Made by a program: the position numbers and the translations under genes | In this document: positions 1 through 6,851 of the stretch, in pieces | Layout of the letters: every line of letters starts with the position of its first letter | Position numbering within the stretch: position 1 is the first letter of the stretch | NCBI GenBank assembly: GCA_963204725.1 | Contig: CAUJHH010000073.1 | Span: 1-63,758, forward strand | From: Planctomycetota bacterium | Lineage (GTDB): Bacteria; Planctomycetota; Phycisphaerae; Phycisphaerales; UBA1924 | Reading direction: 5' to 3' | DNA: 63,758 nt | The notes under the pieces: model-generated | Seen by the model: only the letters and a program-made list of their open reading frames with translations | What the model was told of the DNA's origin: nothing | Database searches by the model: none

Positions 1-115
1 GACCGGCGAATCGGGGGGTCGTGCGTGCGTCGGGGAGGCGGGTTCTCATGGCTCACAGTCTATCGGCCGGATGCGGGCGTCTGGGCAGAAGGCGGAAGCA
101 TGACGGCAGGCTCCG

Positions 116-121
116 TAGGAT
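116..121 (+). promoter_or_regulatory. -10 box TAGGAT, probable leaderless start
   Basis: TAGGAT ends 7 nt before the ATG at 129. There is no convincing Shine-Dalgarno between them, so transcription would start at or next to the start codon. The spacing matches the TANNNT boxes in front of many other genes here. Confidence 0.55.
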
Positions 122-128
122 CGTGCCC

Positions 129-1115
129 ATGACACAGAATGGCATTGGCCTCGCCAACACCACGGATCTGGACATTCGCTACCGATGGAAGCTGCTCCGG
201 GCTGGTGGGTTCAAGCTCGATGCGGGGAGCATGTTCGGATTGATTCCGCGTGTGGTCTGGTCCAAAGCGGTGGCGACCGATGATCAGGGGCGAATGGATG
301 TCCATCACAACTGCTTGCTTCTGGAGCGGGCGACGGACGTGCCGGATGGGGTGTTGTCTCCCAAGCTCATACTGGTCGAGTGCGGCACTGGCAACAAACT
401 GGACGCGAAAATGGCTGGTGTATTCGCGCTCGAGCCGCGCTGGGTGTACGACGCGCTCCACGAGGTGGGCTGCGATCCGAAAGACATCGAACGCGTGGTC
501 GTGACACATCTCCACTTTGACCACGCGGGCGGATTGACCAGGAAGCCGATGCCGGGTGAGGGCGGGGGTGCCCACAACGCGATACCGAGCTTCCCGAACG
601 CCGTCATTCACGCCCAGGCGCGCGAGTGGTCGGATGCACTGGCAAATCGGAGCGTGATGACCCGAACCTACTACAGAGATCATCTGGACCCGGTCGCGGA
701 GCGTATGGTCACGGTCGATTCACCTCGCCCATTCGTGTCGGGCACAATCCTCGATCGCGATGCAGAGCCGCTTGTTCCGATGGAACTGCGGACGACCGAG
801 ATTGTGCCCGGGTTGCGGGTCTTCCTCGTTCCGGGACACACGTGGGGCCAGCAGGCGATCAGTTTCCGTGACACGTCGGGTCGAAATGTCGTGTTCACGC
901 CCGACGTGATGCCGACCGCAGCTCACCTTGGGGCGGCATACTCGCTTGCTTACGACGTTGAGCCCTATACGTCGATGATCTCGAAGAGGTGGTTTCTGGG
1001 TGAGGCGGCAGCCCGGGGATGGACGCTTGTACTCGACCATGAGCCAGGGAATCCAGTCCGCGGCGTTGTTCCGGATGGCAAGGGGTGGTATCAACTGCCG
1101 GAGAGTTCGGCGTGA
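129..1115 (+). CDS. Metallo-beta-lactamase-fold hydrolase
   Basis: Predicted Zn-dependent hydrolase of the metallo-beta-lactamase superfamily. The signature THLHFDHAGG lies about residues 128-137, and further metal-ligand-type histidines follow (VPGHTWGQ near 240, LDHEP near the C-terminus). The broad group includes lactonases, glyoxalase II-like enzymes and thioesterases; the long insertion with AREW and the GHTWGQ element resemble AHL-lactonase-like or YtnP-like members, but the substrate cannot be read from sequence. There is no signal peptide, so it is probably cytoplasmic. The ATG at 129 is preferred over start codons further upstream because TAGGAT sits 7 nt before it and the upstream in-frame stretch is arginine-rich and out of character. 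First gene of a plus-strand group leading to tilS. Confidence 0.85.
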   Translation: MTQNGIGLANTTDLDIRYRWKLLRAGGFKLDAGSMFGLIPRVVWSKAVATDDQGRMDVHHNCLLLERATDVPDGVLSPKLILVECGTGNKLDAKMAGVFALEPRWVYDALHEVGCDPKDIERVVVTHLHFDHAGGLTRKPMPGEGGGAHNAIPSFPNAVIHAQAREWSDALANRSVMTRTYYRDHLDPVAERMVTVDSPRPFVSGTILDRDAEPLVPMELRTTEIVPGLRVFLVPGHTWGQQAISFRDTSGRNVVFTPDVMPTAAHLGAAYSLAYDVEPYTSMISKRWFLGEAAARGWTLVLDHEPGNPVRGVVPDGKGWYQLPESSA

Positions 1116-1138
1116 ACGCGGGGTCCACGCTCCATTCC

Positions 1139-1144
1139 TACACT
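1139..1144 (+). promoter_or_regulatory. -10 box TACACT
   Basis: TACACT lies 22 nt before the GTG at 1167 and would leave a short leader containing a GGAG Shine-Dalgarno near 1152. It starts inside the gap after the hydrolase gene. Confidence 0.35.
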
Positions 1145-1166
1145 TGCCGATCGGAGCCGATCCCGC

Positions 1167-1871
1167 GTGCAGCAGACCACACCTACAAATCCGACGCTGA
1201 ATCCACCTTCCGAGGGCGTGCCGCGGACGAACGGCGCGACCGAGGCGCCTGCTGCCGCGCACGATCCACGGAACCAGCAGTCCGCAACCGACGCAGCCGA
1301 ACGGCCCAATCCACGTACGGTCTCCGGCAAGCAAAAGAAGCGAACGCTGTTCGACCGGATCGAGGCGTATGTGAGCCGGCTATCGAGCCGGAACAACTTC
1401 TGGCATCGCCTGACTTCGCTCATCTGGTTGCCCTACGCGTTTCGCTCCGGCATCAAGATGAAGCGGTTGGATGGAAAGACGTTCGAGGCTGTGCTTCCGT
1501 TTCGTCGGTTCAATCGCAACTGGTACAACGCGATGGCCGGAGCCGCGCTGCTCGGAAACGCCGAGATCGCGGGAGGCATGTACGTCTTCGGGATCTGCGG
1601 CGGCGACTACACCGTTGTCTGCAAGCATCTTGAGTACAAGTTTCTGCGTCCGTGCTTCGGACCGGCGCGATACAGGATCACGCCCCACGAGGATGTGCAC
1701 GAACTCGTGAAGCAGGGCGGCGAGTTCAACATCGCGATCACGCTGGATGTGCAGCAGCAACTGAACAAGCCGGGCGAGAAGCCCAAGAGGGTGGGGCGTG
1801 CGACCGCGACCTTCCACGTGACGCCCAAGTCTCACCACAAGAACAAGAGGTCCGCCCGGGCGGGCGCCTGA
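1167..1871 (+). CDS. Hotdog-fold (DUF4442-like) protein
   Basis: Protein of 234 residues. About the first 55 are low-complexity (Pro/Thr/Ala/Asn-rich) and probably disordered. The rest looks like a single hotdog-fold domain of the PaaI/DUF4442 thioesterase-like type: RFNRNWYNAMAGAALLGNAE, followed by a glycine-rich strand GGMYVFGICGGDYTVVCKH and a C-terminal beta strand ending in ATATFHVTPKS. Such proteins bind or hydrolyse acyl-CoA-type thioesters, but no catalytic residue can be assigned, so the activity is open. It starts with GTG behind a weak GGAG. Its TGA overlaps the tilS ATG (TGATG), implying translational coupling. Confidence 0.7.
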   Translation: MQQTTPTNPTLNPPSEGVPRTNGATEAPAAAHDPRNQQSATDAAERPNPRTVSGKQKKRTLFDRIEAYVSRLSSRNNFWHRLTSLIWLPYAFRSGIKMKRLDGKTFEAVLPFRRFNRNWYNAMAGAALLGNAEIAGGMYVFGICGGDYTVVCKHLEYKFLRPCFGPARYRITPHEDVHELVKQGGEFNIAITLDVQQQLNKPGEKPKRVGRATATFHVTPKSHHKNKRSARAGA

Positions 1872-2995
1872 TGGGATCGCGCGCGTCCAGCGCGGGCTTC
1901 TCGAAGGACCCTGCGGTCAAGACGATCGTGTCGGCCCATCGCACGCTGACGGCCCAGTGCGCGGGAGTCCGATGTGATTCGGAGCGAGGGACGCTTGTTG
2001 CTTGTTCCGGTGGGGCGGACTCGACGGCGCTTGCGATCTCGCTCGCGAGCAGCGCAATTCCCGTGATTCTTGCCCATGTGGTGCATGACGTTCGCCCGGT
2101 GAACGAGGCAATGGCGGACCGAGACTTTGTGCAATCGATTGCTTCGGCGTTCGGCGTGCCGTTTGTTGAGGCCTCGATCCGGATCCGGGAGCTTCCGGGC
2201 AATCTCGAGGCGAATGCCAGGCGAGCAAGGTATCGCGTACTCGCGCGGCTGGCCGGCGAATCGGGGATCGGAATCGTTGCGACGGGGCACCAGGCGGACG
2301 ATGTACTTGAGACGATCTTGATGCGGCTGATGCGAGGAACCGGCCCGCGTGGGCTGATGGGACCCGCTTCGATCCGCCAACTCTCCCCTTCTCCCTGTCA
2401 TGCGCCGGGTGAGTGCTGGCTGGTGCGACCGATGCTCACGGTCTCCAGAGCAGACGCGGAGCGGATCTGCGGTATGGACGTCAGCGGCCCGGGCTCGCGT
2501 TGGAGACGAGACGTCACGAATGATGATCGGTCGCTCCTGCGCAACGCCGTCCGGGCAAGGATCGTGCCGATCATGCGCGAGCTTGCGCCGGGTGTCGAGT
2601 TGCGAGCGGCGCATGCCGGCGGAATCATGCGAGATGTTGTTCGATTGCTGGACGATCGAGTAGCCCTGTTTCTGAAGGATGCCGATCGACAGAGCGGCCG
2701 GCTCAAACTCTCGCGTCGTCGATTGGCCGATCAGCCACGATTGCTGATCGGGGAGATTCTTCGGTGCGCGATCGCCGAAGTGAGCGGGGGGGTTGGACTG
2801 GATCGAATCCCCGCATCGGAGCTCCGCCGTGCCGTGGGCGCGGTTCGCGACGATCGCGGCGACACCCGCACCTTCGGTTGGGGCAGCGGAGGCAGGATCC
2901 TAGTGGTCATCGAACGCGAACTGGTCTTTGTAGAATCTGCAGGAGGCGAACGTGACAGCGAAGCGGATTGTGCTGGTGGGGCACTGCGGACCTGA
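1871..2995 (+). CDS. tilS: tRNA(Ile)-lysidine synthetase
   Basis: Converts C34 of the CAU anticodon of tRNA-Ile2 to lysidine using ATP and lysine, so that the tRNA reads AUA and is charged with isoleucine. The PP-loop ATP-binding motif SGGADSTALA is at about residues 40-49, followed by HVVHDVRP and TGHQADDVLETILMRLMRGT, both typical of TilS. At 374 residues it is a medium-length version; the C-terminal domain is shorter than in E. coli. The ATG overlaps the stop of the preceding gene by one base, and the 3' end overlaps the next gene by 44 nt. Essential housekeeping function, cytoplasmic. Confidence 0.93.
   Translation: MGSRASSAGFSKDPAVKTIVSAHRTLTAQCAGVRCDSERGTLVACSGGADSTALAISLASSAIPVILAHVVHDVRPVNEAMADRDFVQSIASAFGVPFVEASIRIRELPGNLEANARRARYRVLARLAGESGIGIVATGHQADDVLETILMRLMRGTGPRGLMGPASIRQLSPSPCHAPGECWLVRPMLTVSRADAERICGMDVSGPGSRWRRDVTNDDRSLLRNAVRARIVPIMRELAPGVELRAAHAGGIMRDVVRLLDDRVALFLKDADRQSGRLKLSRRRLADQPRLLIGEILRCAIAEVSGGVGLDRIPASELRRAVGAVRDDRGDTRTFGWGSGGRILVVIERELVFVESAGGERDSEADCAGGALRT
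2931..2936 (+). promoter_or_regulatory. -10 box TAGAAT inside tilS end
   Basis: TAGAAT 15 nt before the GTG at 2952, with an AGGAGG Shine-Dalgarno (2941-2946) between them. It could give the small downstream gene its own promoter within tilS. Confidence 0.35.
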
Positions 2996-3329
2996 TGGGT
3001 TCGCACTGCGGAACGCGATGCAGAGCTTCGCGCCGGGCGCTGTCGTGGAGTCGGTATCAGACGACGACGCGACGTCTAAGGCAGCGATGGTGAGCGATCT
3101 CTTGGTCGTGAATCGGCTGCTGGATGGCGACTTCGACGCGTCGAGCGGCGTCGCACTGATTCGTGAATTGGCGCTGCGTGGCGTCGCGGCACGCATGCTG
3201 CTTGTCAGCAACTTCCGTGAGGCCCAGGAAGAAGCAGAGATCGCGGGCGCGGTGCCTGGATTCGGGAAGCGGGATCTCTACGCAGAGAGCTCACGTCGAA
3301 AGGTGCGCGACGCATTGGGTCTGGATTGA
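2952..3329 (+). CDS. Small receiver-like protein
   Basis: Protein of 125 residues with the alpha/beta alternation of a CheY-like fold: strand KRIVLVGHC, a central DLLVVNRLLDGDFD, then ARMLLVSNF and a C-terminal helix. The usual phospho-acceptor loop is not clear: the DLLVVNRL segment has Asn where the conserved Asp is expected, and no KP motif is visible, so this may be a receiver-like domain that is not phosphorylated. The GTG start is chosen because a perfect AGGAGG lies 5 nt upstream. It overlaps tilS by 44 nt in another frame. Function unknown; it could bind a partner protein. Confidence 0.6.
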   Translation: MTAKRIVLVGHCGPDGFALRNAMQSFAPGAVVESVSDDDATSKAAMVSDLLVVNRLLDGDFDASSGVALIRELALRGVAARMLLVSNFREAQEEAEIAGAVPGFGKRDLYAESSRRKVRDALGLD

Positions 3330-3349
3330 GGAGTGTGATCCCGAGTTGC

Positions 3350-4072
3350 CTAACGGCGAGACATCACCGAGGTGCACTCAATCGCGCGACGCTTGAGCGA
3401 TTCCAGAGCCTCGTTGTCGTTGAATTGGTAGAGCGCCAGCAACTGCCGATCGGGGCCGACCAGGAACAGCCGAGACGGATGCATGATGTTGTTCATCGTC
3501 GAGCCGTCGGATCGAGTGATCACGCGAGAAGGATCGTCTCGGAGCTCGAACTTCAGGCTCTCAGAGACGATGCGCCTGATCTCCGACTCATCGCCGGTCA
3601 TCCACGTCCAGCGGGTGTGATCCACGCCGATTCTGTCAGCGTGTGCCTTGATGACTTCGGGCGTGTCGTTCGAGGGATCGACGCTGATCGATGCAAACCT
3701 GACACCCGTGCCGGCAAGCTGCGATTGCAGGGAGATCATCGCAGCGGTCATTCCGGGGCAAACGAACGGACAATTCGTGAACGAGAAGTCCAGGATCGTG
3801 AGATGCCCCTCGAAGACCGCCTCGGTCACCGGACCGCCGTTCTGGTCGACCAGCTTGAATGTCGGAATCGCAAGATCTTCCAGGCCCTCGTCCGGACTCA
3901 ACGACGATGCGGGCGCAATCCGTCCGTTCGGAACCAATGGCTTCGGCCGCAGCGCGATCATGACGCCGGAGCCGATGACGACGGTTGCCGTCGCGACAAG
4001 AGCCAAGAGCAGCCAGCGTGGAAATGGTGGGGGCGACCGATCGGAAGGGGATGTGTCGACTGTATCGTTCAT
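3350..4072 (-). CDS. SCO1/SenC family copper chaperone
   Basis: Membrane-anchored thioredoxin-fold protein for copper delivery to the Cu-A site of cytochrome c oxidase. One N-terminal membrane segment (about residues 20-41) is followed by a SCO domain with the copper ligands CPFVC (C101, C105) and the conserved His in NNIMHPSR near the C-terminus. Context fits: it directly follows ctaB on the same strand. The start chosen gives a normal anchor and lies 28 nt after the ctaB stop; an in-frame ATG at 4126 would add 18 polar residues and overlap ctaB by 26 nt, and cannot be excluded. The pair implies an aerobic heme-copper oxidase elsewhere in the genome. Confidence 0.9.
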   Translation of the reverse strand: MNDTVDTSPSDRSPPPFPRWLLLALVATATVVIGSGVMIALRPKPLVPNGRIAPASSLSPDEGLEDLAIPTFKLVDQNGGPVTEAVFEGHLTILDFSFTNCPFVCPGMTAAMISLQSQLAGTGVRFASISVDPSNDTPEVIKAHADRIGVDHTRWTWMTGDESEIRRIVSESLKFELRDDPSRVITRSDGSTMNNIMHPSRLFLVGPDRQLLALYQFNDNEALESLKRRAIECTSVMSRR

Positions 4073-4100
4073 CGAGTTTGATTCGCCGGTTGGCGCGTGA

Positions 4101-5069
4101 TCAGGCGAAGGCGTGAAGGAATGCATCGAGCACCATGGCTATCAGCAGAAGCGGCAGGTGAATGATCGAAGCAAAGAAGAGACGACGCGCAGCGGGGCGG
4201 GTTCGCTTCGCGGCCATCACACACGCGAGGAGCAAGAATCCGATGCCGGTCAGGCCAGCGACTGAAACGTAGAGCGGTCCGAGGAGGCCCGGAATCGCGA
4301 ACGCGGGCCAGATTGTCGCTGGAAGAAGCAAGACCGAGGTCATGACGATTGCGGTAGAGGTCTTGACGCCGCTCGGATCGGTCAATGGAAGCATTCGGAA
4401 GCCTCCGTGGGCATAGTCCTCACGGTAAAGCCATGCGATCGCCCAGAAGTGCGGGAGCTGCCAAATGGTCATCAGCACAAACAGCGAAACTCCTCCGGGT
4501 GCAAGGATCCCGCCGGCGACACTGCCGACGCTCGTCCACCCAATGAGGGGTGGCAACGATCCTGGAATCGTGCCGACGAGCGTCGCCAGCGCGGTGCGTG
4601 TCTTGAGCGGCGTGTAGGCGAGCACGTAGACGAGCATGCACGCAAGGGAGACGACCATGGGCGTCATGCCCACGGTAATCCCGAGCACGAGCAGCCCGGC
4701 GGCGCACAGGGCGATTCCCGCTGCCAGCACGGTCGGCGCGCTGAGGTGGCCCGCCGGAATCGGGCGCATCGCCGTGCGCGTCATCTGTGCATCGCGATCG
4801 CGCTCGAACCACTGATTCAGGGCGTTGGCGCCGGCTGCTGAGAGAAACGTGCCGATCGAGCAGCCAAGCAGAGAGAGCATCAACTCGGCCGGCGTCCACG
4901 TTTTGCCGAGCGCGGCCATCGCGAATCCGACCAGCGCGGTGATCGTGACGAGGCGTGTGATGCCGGGCTTTGTGGTCGCGATGACCGCCTGCACGAATGT
5001 CGGAGGTGCTCCTGCGATATCGGTTGCGCGATCGAGCGGATCGGTGATTGTCGATGTGTGCTGCGCCAA
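4101..5069 (-). CDS. ctaB: Protoheme IX farnesyltransferase
   Basis: UbiA-superfamily prenyltransferase converting heme b and farnesyl diphosphate to heme O for terminal oxidases. It is a polytopic membrane protein with roughly seven to nine hydrophobic segments. The Asp-rich active-site loop is present as NQWFERDRDAQMTRT about residues 88-102, and the second conserved loop as WLYREDYAHGGFRMLP about 214-229. Length of 322 residues is normal. The start is a TTG at 5069 with no good Shine-Dalgarno, so the first few residues are uncertain. It is followed by the SCO1 gene. Its farnesyl diphosphate donor could come from the ispA product encoded nearby. Confidence 0.92.
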   Translation of the reverse strand: MAQHTSTITDPLDRATDIAGAPPTFVQAVIATTKPGITRLVTITALVGFAMAALGKTWTPAELMLSLLGCSIGTFLSAAGANALNQWFERDRDAQMTRTAMRPIPAGHLSAPTVLAAGIALCAAGLLVLGITVGMTPMVVSLACMLVYVLAYTPLKTRTALATLVGTIPGSLPPLIGWTSVGSVAGGILAPGGVSLFVLMTIWQLPHFWAIAWLYREDYAHGGFRMLPLTDPSGVKTSTAIVMTSVLLLPATIWPAFAIPGLLGPLYVSVAGLTGIGFLLLACVMAAKRTRPAARRLFFASIIHLPLLLIAMVLDAFLHAFA

Positions 5070-5150
5070 CGTGGGTCCGCTCTTGGAAAGCCTGCCGACA
5101 TCTCCTGTTCAACAGCATCTCTTGCTGTAGAACCGCAATCGGTCGCCTGC

Positions 5151-5156
5151 AGTATA
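5151..5156 (-). promoter_or_regulatory. -10 box TATACT upstream of ctaB
   Basis: On the minus strand TATACT lies about 80 nt before the ctaB start, in the 143-bp gap after the nuclease-fold gene. No consensus -35 was found. A small hairpin (CAGCA/TGCTG around 5113-5127) lies in the predicted leader. Confidence 0.35.
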
Positions 5157-5212
5157 TCCGGCGGGCACCAGACTGGTCCCGGGGACGCAATGGATCTGTG
5201 AATCGCCAGTGT

Positions 5213-6469
5213 TCACCGGGCTGGCACCCTGAGATCCATCCACACGGGAAAGTGATCGGATGGAAATGGCATATCGGTGGGCTCTGGATTCGACCGCCAG
5301 ATGCGGGCTCGCACCACTTCGAGCGTGCGGCTTGGGAGCACGTAGTCGGCCCGGAGCTTGAACATGGCAGTGTCCGTTGGTTCGAGGCCTGAAATGCCGA
5401 GCTCGGAGGCAGGTGTGATGGTGCCATTGATCCGCGGGTTGGAGAGCAGATTCCGCTGGACGGGATTCTTGAAGGCGGAACCCTTCTGGGGATCCGCGTT
5501 CAGGTCGCCGAGAATCACGAAATGGGCGTCGGCATCGAGCCCGCCAGCTTGGTTCTTGTCGTCGACGATGTACGCCGCGTTGTCGATATAGTCGGCCCAG
5601 AATCGGATTTCATCGTGGTTGCGCTTCTGATTGCGCATCTCCGGACCGTCGAATGCGGGCGGTGTGGGATGGGAGCACAAGAGGTGGAGGACTTCGCCGT
5701 TGGGCAGTCGGACTGGAATGTCCCAATGCGACTTGGAGCTGAGTCGGAAGATTGCCCACTCTTCTGCGTCGTACCACGGTTCGTTCGTTTCGGCGTTTCG
5801 AGGCCTGAACGCGCCCGGCACGTAGTCCCAGGGCAGCAGCCGAAAGGTTCTGATCTGGTCTCGCACAATCTCAAGACGATCGTCGATGAGCAGCGCCATG
5901 CCGTACTGGCCTGGAAACGCGCCAAAGCCCCAGCAATCGCCCCCGTACGCACGATCTTCCGATGTTTGGCGGGGCGGGCTGCCGTCTGAGCGCGACGGCG
6001 CCGGAATCGGCACGGTCGAAACGATCGAGCCATCGTTGTCGAGATCGAACCCGCTGTGCAGCCCCGTGTTCACGGGAGCCATGAACGATTGATAGCGAAT
6101 GGTGCCGCGAGCCGAGGCGTCATCGGGCGCGGTGTTGACGAACGTATCCGCGAAGCGTTGCGCGTTCAGGCCGGGCTCGTCTTCCTCGCGAAAGCCGGGT
6201 GAACCCGGTCCATCGAACGCAATCTCATTCACGAAGATGATGTTGGGCTTTAGGTCTCGAATGATCGCGCCGATGCGGCGCAGCCGCGGCTGGCTTGGGT
6301 CGGCGATGTCGGACGCCCGCACATCCTCCACGTTGAACGTCGCGACGCGCAGTTCGACCGGAGGAGACTCGGCGCGCCGCGAAACCTTCACGCGAGAAGC
6401 GGCGTCCGTGTGCATCGGGAAGAACGCGCCGATGGACAACACTGCGGCGGCAGTTGTGCACTTGTGCAT
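5213..6469 (-). CDS. Exported endonuclease/exonuclease/phosphatase-fold protein
   Basis: Protein of 418 residues in the EEP superfamily (DNase I, exonuclease III, inositol phosphatase and sphingomyelinase folds). A short hydrophobic N-terminus ending near residue 24 (DAAS) looks like a signal peptide. Motifs in order are LRVATFNVEDV, IIFVNEIAF with the metal-binding Glu, VILGDLNADPQKGSAF, and C-terminal FPSDHFPVWMDL with the catalytic His. All active-site elements are therefore present, but members act on nucleic acids, phosphoesters or lipids and the substrate is not predictable. Extracytoplasmic location is inferred. It is transcribed away from the tRNA gene and towards ctaB. Confidence 0.82.
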   Translation of the reverse strand: MHKCTTAAAVLSIGAFFPMHTDAASRVKVSRRAESPPVELRVATFNVEDVRASDIADPSQPRLRRIGAIIRDLKPNIIFVNEIAFDGPGSPGFREEDEPGLNAQRFADTFVNTAPDDASARGTIRYQSFMAPVNTGLHSGFDLDNDGSIVSTVPIPAPSRSDGSPPRQTSEDRAYGGDCWGFGAFPGQYGMALLIDDRLEIVRDQIRTFRLLPWDYVPGAFRPRNAETNEPWYDAEEWAIFRLSSKSHWDIPVRLPNGEVLHLLCSHPTPPAFDGPEMRNQKRNHDEIRFWADYIDNAAYIVDDKNQAGGLDADAHFVILGDLNADPQKGSAFKNPVQRNLLSNPRINGTITPASELGISGLEPTDTAMFKLRADYVLPSRTLEVVRARIWRSNPEPTDMPFPSDHFPVWMDLRVPAR

Positions 6470-6523
6470 AGTGGCGGGATTGTTGCCGCCCGAGAGTCCG
6501 AGGCCGCCATTCGACTGGCCGAA

Positions 6524-6529
6524 TACACT
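6524..6529 (+). promoter_or_regulatory. -10 box TACACT for tRNA-Arg
   Basis: TACACT ends 10 nt before the first base of the tRNA, the expected distance for a tRNA promoter. There is no clear -35. Confidence 0.5.
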
Positions 6530-6539
6530 GGGTGCGCGT

Positions 6540-6613
6540 GCCCTCGTAGCTCAGTTGGATAGAGCAACGGATTTCTAATCCGTCGGTCGGAGGTTCGAGT
6601 CCTCCCGGGGGCG
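6540..6613 (+). tRNA. tRNA-Arg(TCT)
   Basis: Full cloverleaf of 74 nt. The acceptor stem GCCCTCG pairs with CGGGGGC (one T-G wobble), with discriminator G. D-arm TAGCTCAGTTGGATAGAGC. Anticodon stem ACGGA/TCCGT with loop TTTCTAA gives anticodon TCT at 6574-6576, which reads AGA/AGG arginine codons. T-arm GGAGG-TTCGAGT-CCTCC. CCA is not encoded. In this GC-rich genome AGA is a rare codon. Confidence 0.97.
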
Positions 6614-6851
6614 TTCAATATGATTGGTATATGTTCGGTACGAGGGGCAGCAGGGGGCAGTTTTTCCACCACAACTAAGGCGAATGCCCCACAAGCGGGA
6701 ACCGCCGGTTTGGCAGGTCCGAACAGCCGAATATCTAGGGCGGTGGGTCCCGCTGTCAATTCCTTGACAGCGTCACCGGTCTATCCCGGTTTGTTGCGGT
6801 AGTGCCTCCGGGACACGAGAGAGATTCCTGTCACACCCAGAACTGGAGCAC

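Noticed and set aside
6388..6759. 123-codon minus-strand frame across the tRNA
   Set aside because: It runs through a well-formed tRNA gene and has no domain.
6763..6792. TTGACA upstream of the metalloprotease as a promoter
   Set aside because: The -35 is perfect, but there is no TANNNT hexamer at 16-18 nt; the only TAT-like element is about 12 nt away.
6620..6802. 60-codon frame after tRNA-Arg
   Set aside because: No Shine-Dalgarno or TANNNT box at the right distance and low-complexity product; the 238-bp gap is better left as non-coding.
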